A DNA stretch of 64,000 nucleotides, from contig JAMZAV010000311.1 of assembly GCA_024449915.1 (NCBI GenBank), positions 372,001 through 436,000 of the forward strand, read 5' to 3'. Of this stretch, positions 42,301 to 52,200 are shown in pieces. The notes below the pieces were generated by a model. It was not told where the DNA came from. It saw nothing but the letters and a program-made list of their open reading frames with translations, and did not search any database. A program made the position numbers and the translations under genes. Within the stretch, counting starts at the first letter, position 1. Each line of letters starts with the position of its first letter. Source of the DNA: Sweltsa coloradensis (Eukaryota; Arthropoda; Insecta; Plecoptera; Chloroperlidae).

Positions 42301-45300
42301 CAACAACGCGGCGGGACTTAAGCGTTTTCCTAGTAACAATTATACTGAATAGCATGGCCAATTTACTGCTGATACCTTCGGTTTAAAAATGGGGTGTTTT
42401 TTAATAATCCATATAACCATATTACATTTACCGTATAAACACATTTTAAAATACATTCGGAATAGTAAGTTGATGTTACCGTTTTATGAGGGCGCGTCTA
42501 CATGTATACAAAGTCGTCAAAGTATACAAAGCTCTTATTGGCTTACACGCCTTAACGGGTTGTGATATGGTGAGTGCATTTGCTGAAAAAGGCAAAGTTA
42601 AGCACTGAAAGAAATAATGACATCTTGCAAATATCGAGCATGTTTGAGCCAACTCGGCAAATCTTTGACCATTGGAGAAGAGTTGGTTGCTACTCTAGAA
42701 GCTTTGATCTGCAAGCTGTATTCATCACAATCTCTCGTCACAGATATAAACGTTGTACGCTATGAATTATTTCTCAACAAGGGGGTGAAATTGATTTTGC
42801 TCAACTTCCCCCTTTGCAAGGACTGTTTCTTTTAACACCTTAAAAGGGGCAAACTATCAATCAGCAATTTGGATCCGATGTATTGAGAGATGAAGATATT
42901 CCTGGGCCTGTCGGACATGGCTGGAAATTTGATACAGATGGACAACTCGTGGTGAAGTGGATGACTGGATCGCCTGCTCCTGAAGCAGTGATGCAGCTCC
43001 TTGCCTGCAAATGTAGTAAGATTTGCAAGCAACCTGATTGACAACGCCTGGATAATAACGTTATGTGCACCGATGCATGCAAACTTAAGGGATGTACCAA
43101 TATGCCACCAGCAGATGAGAATGAATGTGGTATATCGTCACACAACTTGAAGTCTGACACAGATAGCGAACAGCTAGTCCAAGGTACAGTTCATTAGTAA
43201 TTTGTTTATAATTCACATAAAATGTAAGACGACTTTGTATACCTACATGTAGACACGCCCTCATAAAACCGTAACTGCAACTTACTATTGCGAATGTATT
43301 TTTAAATGCGTTTTTATGGTAAATGTAATATGGTTATATGGTTAAAAAAATCACCCCCTTTTTAAACAAAAGGTATCAGCAATAAAATGACCATGCTATT
43401 CAGTATAATGCTCGTCGTATCATTTAATTACAATATTTTGTATAAAGACGGTTTCACAATATCATTGCAATTTTGACAGATTTTAAAAAAAGGCGATTAT
43501 CCCCCCCCTTTTTTTTCAAAAGCTACCCGTCCCAATTATACATCATACTTTTTAGCAAAGGGCTCGTTTTTGCTATCATTTAATAAATGTGTGGACTTGC
43601 CCCCACATGCATTGCAACGTAAAAATTCAGATTTTGACTTTTAGCCCCCCATTTCGACCCTACAATTAACCCTTACAATAATATGCAACCGTATATTTGT
43701 GTGCTGTTTATGATGCGATCTTACAATAATTGATACATAAAAATAGTTTCATTAACTTTGATTTCTGCAACTCAAAATAACATTTTATTTGGATGGTTGC
43801 CCCCCCCCCCCCCCGCTCTCCTCTTCAATTGACCAAAAGCTACCTAATCCAATAATCAATCATACATTTTTGTAAAGAGGTTATTTAAAGCTTTCTTTTG
43901 ATATATTATGTGAATACTAATCGGGCACTGTTTTCTTGTACTCAAATTTACACATTTTGACCTTACCCCCCATTTTTTGACCAAAAGTAAACTACCAAAT
44001 CTATTGTTGAATTTCACAAAGACCCACGGGTAGAAATAAAAACAGTATACAATAGTACAAATAATACCTCAATCAAAGTAGGGGCATCAACAAATTTTGT
44101 GGGACTCATAATAGACAGTAAACTCAAGTGGCACGAACACATCAAAGTGCTAATTAAAAAACTTAACTCTGGCTACTTTGCAATCAAATCAATCAAGTCA
44201 AGTCTGTAGCAAACATTGCAACAGCCAAACTAGTATATTACTCTAACTTTGATTCACACATAAGGTATGGAATTGAATTCTGGGGTTGCTCTCCCAGTAC
44301 CAAGAAAGTTTTTATAATTCAAAAGAAGGTAATCCGGTCAATGCTAAACAAGTCTCGAAGATCACACTGTAAACCTCTCTTCATCAAATTAAATATTTTA
44401 ACTAGGGGTGGACCGATACCGATACTGAGAATCGGCCGATACCTGTGGTATCGGTAGAATCGATATAGGAACATTTTGCCGATACCAAATCCGATACTAT
44501 CTCGTCAATTTACGTACGTACGTAGTGTTGAAGTCTACCGTTAGATTGAGCTACTTGCCGCGAGCGCGGTGCGCCGAGTCTCCGATAGAGTGCGTTGCTA
44601 TTCTATCGACTTGCACCTTCGACTTCGAGTTCGATCTATCAAAGTCGCTGTTTCCGCGCTCGCATCATCGCATCGTATGACGGATGACGTGTTTGTGACT
44701 GTTGTTTGTTTTACTTTTGATGAATTCGTAACGAGAAATTAAAGAGTTTAAAATGTCGGTAAAAAAGCGGAGTGAAGTTTGGAAGTACTTTAAAGAAAAT
44801 GCAAGCAACCCGCAACGTGCTCTTTGTATGTTGTGCAAGCAATACGTCTCGCGAGGCGGTAACAACGCCAAGAGCTTCACCACTAGCAATATGCAAAAGC
44901 ATATTGCTCGATACCATTCAAGCATTCTAATTGAGCCCACTCCTTGCCCATCTGACGAGGTTGGCCCAGCTACGCCTAGAAAAAAATCGCGTATGGCTAT
45001 ACCAGACTAGGATAACGAGAATGAAAGGGAAGACAATTGTTTGCCTCTAGATTCACTTGGGATAGGCCTACTACAAACGCAAAGGCGTTCTCTAAGCCCT
45101 CAGCCTTCAACTTCTGCTTCTTCTGGATTTACAGGTAGGGCCTAGGCCCTAGCCCTGTCCATTACGTAAAATAGCCTACACAAATTCTAGGCCTAGCCTT
45201 CATTTATTTAATTATATTGTGAAGTTGTGGACCTAGGCTAGGCCTAGGCCTAGATTAAAACTTAAGTTTGCCTAGGACTAAGGCCCTGGGACTAGGCCTA

Positions 45301-46146
45301 GACCCTACATCTCGGACTAAAATCAAATAATTTAATTAAATAATGCATCATGCTATTGATCTTCATTAGGGCTAGGCTAGGCCTAGTTCCTTATTCCTTT
45401 GTTTTACTTTTGTAAGTTGTGTGGGTGGTGTAGTCCCTATGCATGTAGGCCTAGGCAAAGTGTATGCCTAGTTCTAAATAAAACAGGAAAGTGATAACAT
45501 TTTAATTTGTGTTAATTTTTTTTATTCTTTATTGTTTGTTTGTTGTAGTTTTTACTTTTTAGAAAGTAGGCCTAGTCAAATAGGGCCTACTGCATAAAGT
45601 GGTATCGGTAAACAAATAAACGGTATAGGTATCGGCAAATTATGGTATCGGTCCACCCCTAATTTTAACACTATAGTTTGTTCATTCTACAGGCAATCCT
45701 TAAAGTAAAAAAAAAACATAAAAACACTTCCAACAAATAACAATATCCACACCCACGACACACGTCTAAATAACAACACACATGTAAATTATTTTTCAAA
45801 ATCTTCAACCCAAACAAACTCTGATTACACACACATAAAATTGTTTAATAAACTACCGACTGAACTAAAAAACATAGGCTCATTAGACCGTTCTAAATAC
45901 TCTGTAAAAAAGTTCCTTATCTCAAAAGCTTATTACTCCATAAACGAGTATTTAGTTGAGAACCTAGTATAATTAAGTTTAGTTTAGACTCAAGATTATG
46001 AAAGTGTAATTCATGAACATATTTCTTGTCTATTTATTTATATAATAATTTATAACTATAAGTTTTACTGTTCTCTATTTTTTCTGTATTTTGTCTGTAC
46101 ATCTGAAAATGCTTCTCGCAAAATGTAGATACTATGACAATAAACC

Positions 46147-46217
<71 letters not shown>

Positions 46218-49200
46218 CCTTAAAAATGTGTCACACATTTTCGTAATGGGGTCATTTTAAGCTTTCATTTGATATATGTGAACATCTATTCGACCATTGT
46301 TTTCTTGAACTCTAATTTACACATTTTGACCTTACCCCCCATTTTTTGACCAAAAGCTACCCGACCCAATAATACATCATACTTTTTTGTAAAGGGGACA
46401 TTTCAAGCTTTCATTTAATATATGTGAGGACTTGCCCGGAAAAGTGAGCATGAAAAGGCCTATTTTGCCTCTTATGCAAAGGCCTACTTAACACCGTGCC
46501 TGGTCTAGTCTAGGGTCACCGTAAACGATTCCTATGCCAGTAAGCCCCAGTAAGCCAAAAATGCGGGCATATGAAAAGAAGAATTCCTGGGCCTAGATTT
46601 GAAAATTAATTAGCGACAAACCACATTCACATTATTTAAAAAATTATTTCCTAATTTAATTTGTAAATAAGATTATTGCAAAGTCTTCATAATTCTACAT
46701 TCTACATTTTGAAATTTAATAGGGCTGTGCGAGCCTAGAATTTTTAAGTCGAGCAGAGTATTAAAAAAAGCTTGATTTTCGAGCCGAGCCTTTAATTTTT
46801 TTTTTTTTTTTTGGCTACATATTTTCTAGGGATGACATCGGGTACCCGGTTCTAGAAATTACCCGAAGCTGATTATAAGATCAGGGTATTTTTCGCGAGC
46901 GTTTTTAGGCTAATTCACAGGTTTATTATTTTATGCACTACGATGATGCGGTCTTTCCCGCGGAGCTTGCTCGCTGCCTGCAGAGTCGATAAAGAAGACC
47001 CGGGGAAACTTCTTTGTTGACTCTGCTAAAGAGTAACTAGAGTCGACAACAGAGCGCGTTGTAAGCCAACACGTGACACCTGCGCGAACTAGGTGCGCGT
47101 TCGGTCGATTCAACCAACTCAACTCACAGCTGACGAAGAACAAAGATGGTCGGTGTGGAACTAGGTGGAAGAAGAATTATTGCAATGTGATCATGTTTCT
47201 ACCATCACGACGCATTGGATTGTTATTCCTTGGCGTATCTCCTTTCTTTCCCAGGCTTATCTTGCGACGAAAGCTTCAGCGCGGGCGATAGTAGTGATAT
47301 GTTTTCCCACATGAGAGAGACACGTTTGCATTCTACTGCGTTGAGTCGCATCGACTGTTGATCGCTGGCTCAAGCTGCCGCATTCTTCCGCGAAAGTCTT
47401 TGTTGACAAGAGTACTGTCTGTTGAGTGTTGATGGAAATGAGCGCGTGTACTGCGTGTTTTTGTAGGCTCGGTTCGAATAAATTGAGCCTAAAGAGTAAA
47501 GTAAAGTATAGCCCGGATTAGTGAAAACCCCGGATTAGACGGAAAATGTTTTTTTATCGCGTATTTTGATACATTAATGGTTAGTGTATCATTTGTGACC
47601 CTTCCGCTGTCATAAATACTTCTCTTTATGGCTTTAAAAGCGATAAGAACAGACCAGCTCGACCTTGTGGCTGGCTGCATACATCGAGAGAAAGAGAGTA
47701 AGCGCGATTACGACTGAGAGATATTCTCTTTATGGCCCCGTACTCACGACCTTGTGGCTGGCTGCATGCATCGAGAGAGAGTGAGAGCGCGCATGCGGCA
47801 GAGAGACAGGGAGAGGAAGAGGTCAAGAGATTCAATTGTGAACGTAGCATGTGTCGAGAGAAACGGCGAGAGCGCGCGTGAGGCAGAGAGAGAGAGAGAG
47901 AGAGAGGAGTGTAAGCGGAGTGAATTGGAGATTGAGTTATCACTGTAAAATAAACAAAACAAAGATTTGTCCCAATGAGATATGAAGTTTTATTACGTAA
48001 AAAATTAGTCGTGGCTCTTGAGTATGGGTTATCAAAGATAGCAGTACCATTCTTACTTACTGACGTGACGTGTTTACAAACACTTTTATATTTACGTCGT
48101 TTTGCCTTATCCATTGTTTAAACAATAGCACTGCACTGCACTGCGCGTAATAAAAACAAACACGAGTTATGAAACACACTACCACAGATAGGGGATGTGA
48201 CTGTACTGAAGAATGCTGGGGCAATGCACTAGCAAGGCCGTCTGTAGATGCTCGGTCATTGTAAGGGCGCGTTGGTGGCGGGGGGTAGGGAGGGGAGTCT
48301 GCCGGCCGGCTAGCCTCGTCTCGCTCGAGCGGTACAGACAGCATTCAGTCAGCTGTGGGCCTGCGGCGTTCTACTCGCTCCATAATGCACGGCTAGCGTC
48401 AAGACTCGAGTACCTTTCATTTAATTATTTATAAATAATTTTTTTTCGGCCCGGCCCGAATTATCCAGAAACCCAAATAACCGGGGCCCGAATTAACGAG
48501 GCCCTACTGTAATAGATTAACACCTACTTTTCCCCCTCGCTAAGGTCGCGAATGACCTTTCCCAATGTGGTCAGTGACAGGTTAATGGAGCAGCCCTCCT
48601 TGAAGCGGTCAGCGGTTGCGTTCATCTGCCCGGTCTTCTCCGACCCGGCCAGATCAACCAGGTTTAGGTGGGACACCTGGATCGCACCGTCGCTGTCTCC
48701 GGCAGCCTGCGCCTCTCGGCTCTCCACAATCTGAACACACACAAAAACCAATCTGTGTACACGTGTGCATGGTTACTTGGTTAATAGTAATTTCTAGTTT
48801 CAAAAATAAACTAAAGATGTTGATGTTGATGAAAACAACATCAGTAACATTTAGGGATGGGAAAAAGCGTTTAATTTCCTAAATGTTTGACCCCTTGAAA
48901 TTTTCGCGTTTAAACATTTTAAACCCCATTTTCTAAAAAAAAAAAAAAAAAAAATTAAGGTGGGCGGAGACCTAGGTTTTACAACAAAATCGTAATTTTG
49001 TACTTATGACCTGCCGACGAGTAATTAACAACGATTTTATCATCACACTCGCATTTAACCTTTTCAATGCTGGGTTTTGAACGGAGCACCCAACACCCCA
49101 GTGCTGGGTTATTTTGAGCAAAAAGTCAATTTCTCTCACTTGTATTTGAAAGTAATATTTAACTTATCAAAATGTTTAATCATCCTTGAAATGAAGTAAA

Positions 49201-52200
49201 TTTCATTACACTATACACCTTGTTTAGATTGTCTTGCTTTTATACTGTCAAGACTATTATTTACATGTGACAATTGCCCTAGCATAGGCCTACGTAAGTG
49301 TGAGCTGGTTTTCGTCACCTAGGCCTACTGACAACGTCCTCTACTTCTCTATTGTTTCAACCTTTACTTCAAAGTCTATGATTGCTAACCAAGTCGGAAT
49401 AGTGATCATAAACCTCCTTATTACAACCTATTTTGCCTGAAAACTGTGTCCTTTCATCATCCTAACCTTTTCCAGATGCCATTATTATCTTCACTTGTTG
49501 TTTTTGCCAATTTTCACTACTGAAATAACTGACAGAGCCATCTGTGGTCAAAGTACCAAACTAGAAGATGGTTAAACAGCTTGCAGCACAGTTTAAAAAT
49601 CGACTTTTTACAATCGATTATATCTATCAGCAGCAACAAGCGCGCGTTTCGAAACAACCCCAGATCGAGTATACTCGACGGCCGCACTGGGGAAACAAGA
49701 TGGTGGCATCGAGTATACTCGACGGCCGCACAGAAAAGGTTAATGACCCGGCACCTCCACCATATTATGTAACAGACAAGATGCCTTAATACAGCCTGGG
49801 ACCCGGCACCTCCACCAAAATTACGCACTTTTAGAAAATTTTGCCCTAAATTGTTAGTCTGTGTTTGTGTAGGCTCCTCCGAAAGTGATAAAATAACATT
49901 TTGATTATAAAAATAAAAAAAATTTACTATCACGTTTACACGTTTACTATATAAAACTCTACATGCGCGTTTAAACGTTTAATCGACTCATCCCTAAAAA
50001 CATTACTATTGATAAATACAGAACAAAACTGTGGGGAAAAATATTGATAGCGAGCAGGGTTATGTCCAATAAACTAGGGTTGGTACGTGTAAACGTATAC
50101 ACGTTTATTGATTAATTATCTTTGATCAATAAGCGATTTTTAATTTATGCTGTTTTAATCCTGTGTGCGACCAGGTAAACTGTGTTTTCTCATGAACCAA
50201 TTTACAGTCAGTGTTTCATTCATATTTCATACACAAGAGTAGTGTCCAATTTCAACACCCTCCCGTCTTCACATCGACAGCTTTGAGTCATCGCAAACTC
50301 GTAGCCCTACAGTCAAACGTCATTACGACCAGGCCCATTTTCTTAGTGTTTCTGCGCTCCAATTACGAAATTAGGCGCATTGGAATCTGTTTTGTCTCGA
50401 GTGCAACAGATATCGTATAGCTCGCTCAAGGTCAAGCCTTGTTGTGACACCGTGAGAAAGAGCGCGGGCAAGAGAGAGAGAGTGAGCAGCTGATCGTGAG
50501 TTTGACTGGAATGGAGTGAATTCTAGATAGACACACTAATAAAGAAGACCGTTCTGTCTAGCTACCCACCAGCTTGTTGGGGGGAGGGGGGGGGGGGATA
50601 CAATATGGGATGTCACAAGCGTTGGGCGAGTATGAGTGTGTCACTGTCAGGGGCGGCCCGAATATTTGCACGAACTAAATTCCAAATTTAAGGTTCGAAG
50701 TCAATCTCGTAATATTCCCAATAAATCGTCGGATTGTTTGTATGGATATTTTGGCCGGCCCAGAGCAAGGCATATTCGGCAGGAGTCATTCTGCAGTAAG
50801 TGCTGCCGCTGGGGTCGCACTCAACGAATGTGGGCTCAGCTTTACATCGTTTTCTACAGTCGGTCGGCAAAACGAGCCCGCATGATATTTCCTGTATTTA
50901 TAACGTCTGATATAGCCCGGGAAGTCGCACGAGCGAATGGGTCGAAACCCGTTACTCCCATTCAAACGCCTTGGTATTTTGCTCGCAGCATTTACTCACC
51001 CCCTCAGTCTCACTCCGGTCAGTAGCCAGTGAAAGTAGTTTGCGACAGGGTTGGTGAAGTGAGATTAGCTGCAGTTTTCAAGTGAGCGAACAGTGTTAAA
51101 ACTATTATCGTGCTGTGAAATTATAATTTGACTTTGGAAAAAGCGATCTAAAAATAAACAGTTTTAAAACGACCATTGGACGAACAATTACAAAAAAAAT
51201 CAAAAGGCCGACCAACCCCAAAATTAGAATTAATTCAAGTGTCAACATAGGCGCATATCGGAGGAGATGAAGGGACATTATTCGGGTATGTAATATTTTA
51301 ATCAAGCATATAATAATTAATTTTTTGGATTGTTTTACATAATTAACAATTACACATAGGGGAGTTTCTCCCTACCAATAAATTAAAAAAATATATTCTT
51401 AAAGTCGTTTTCCGGTTACTTGAGACCATTAGTATCTGAAAAAAAAAAAATCGCCTCCGGAAGCTGGGGCTGTGCCCCAGACCCCTTTGTTTCCCGCAGA
51501 ATAAAACTTTCAAATTATGTGCACCCCCAAAATAATAACTCACAAGCCGCCCCTGGTCACTGTCAAGTGCTGTATTATTATCAAGATCATGTGACAGTGC
51601 CAGTGGATATAGCTACGACCTCCGATTCACATTTATCACAAAGACGTTATGCCAGCTGGAGATTACAGCTGTGGTTATCTATGGTAATTGGGAGTTCAAC
51701 ACAATCATCTTGCGCCATGCTATTCATGGAGAAATAAACTGGGCCACGTCAATGGTAATATTTTTATGAAGGTCATATCGCCGGTTAGAGCGTGGCTCCC
51801 TCAGCTGCATTACGTAAGAAGTGGAATGGGGGCCGCCGTGGTTTGCAGCGGGTAACTGATAAGCACAGCGTTCTCAACTGTACCAGTAATAAATATAAAA
51901 AAATCCCACCCCCCCCCTTAATTACTATTAGGGGTTTCGGTTAAATCGGTTAACCGCGAATAATATTGCCGATTATAATCGATTAGGTAATTAACCGATT
52001 TATACCACCCCTAAAGACGAAAGGGTAGGCCTACCACAGCATTGTTCACGCGATTATGTACTACAATCACAGCTACCGCCATGCGTGGGGGAGGGAGGGA
52101 TTTTATGATGCCGTGTATGGGAGACCTTACGACAGAAAGAGGCCACTGTGGGCGATCACGTTCATTTACCACACATTTGCTTAGAACAGCCACGCTTTTG

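Larger units (their letters stand above)
43996..46214 (+). pseudogene. Jockey-like LINE ORF2 C-terminus with (TTA)n tail, split by a hAT
   Basis: Before the h[61 protein letters not shown]. After it: [15 protein letters not shown] and [20 protein letters not shown] then a stop (about 45,970). These are the familiar C-terminal RT-thumb and tail motifs of Jockey-type non-LTR elements. The 3' end is a (TTA)n microsatellite at 46,149-46,214. 5'-truncated, with a stop in the first part. Confidence 0.85.
43520..46460. repeat. ~150-bp tandem repeat, split by a LINE
   Basis: Units share CAAAAGCTACCCGACCCAAT, CATCATACTTTTTTGTAAAG, TTTCATTTGATATATGTGA and TTTACACATTTTGACCTTAC. Parts lie at 43,525-43,660, 43,840-43,995, 46,240-46,350 and 46,350-46,440. 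The LINE at 43,996-46,214 interrupts a unit. Poly-C runs at 43,501 and 43,801. Confidence 0.7.

Noticed and set aside
47754..48114. Arg/Glu-rich and Ser/Leu-rich frames
   Set aside because: Low-complexity GA-rich interior of a pogo-like element; both strands are open only because of composition.
51929..52013. 85-bp hAT with TAGGGGT tips
   Set aside because: No target duplication and hardly any interior; may be a solo palindromic end, so not called an element.
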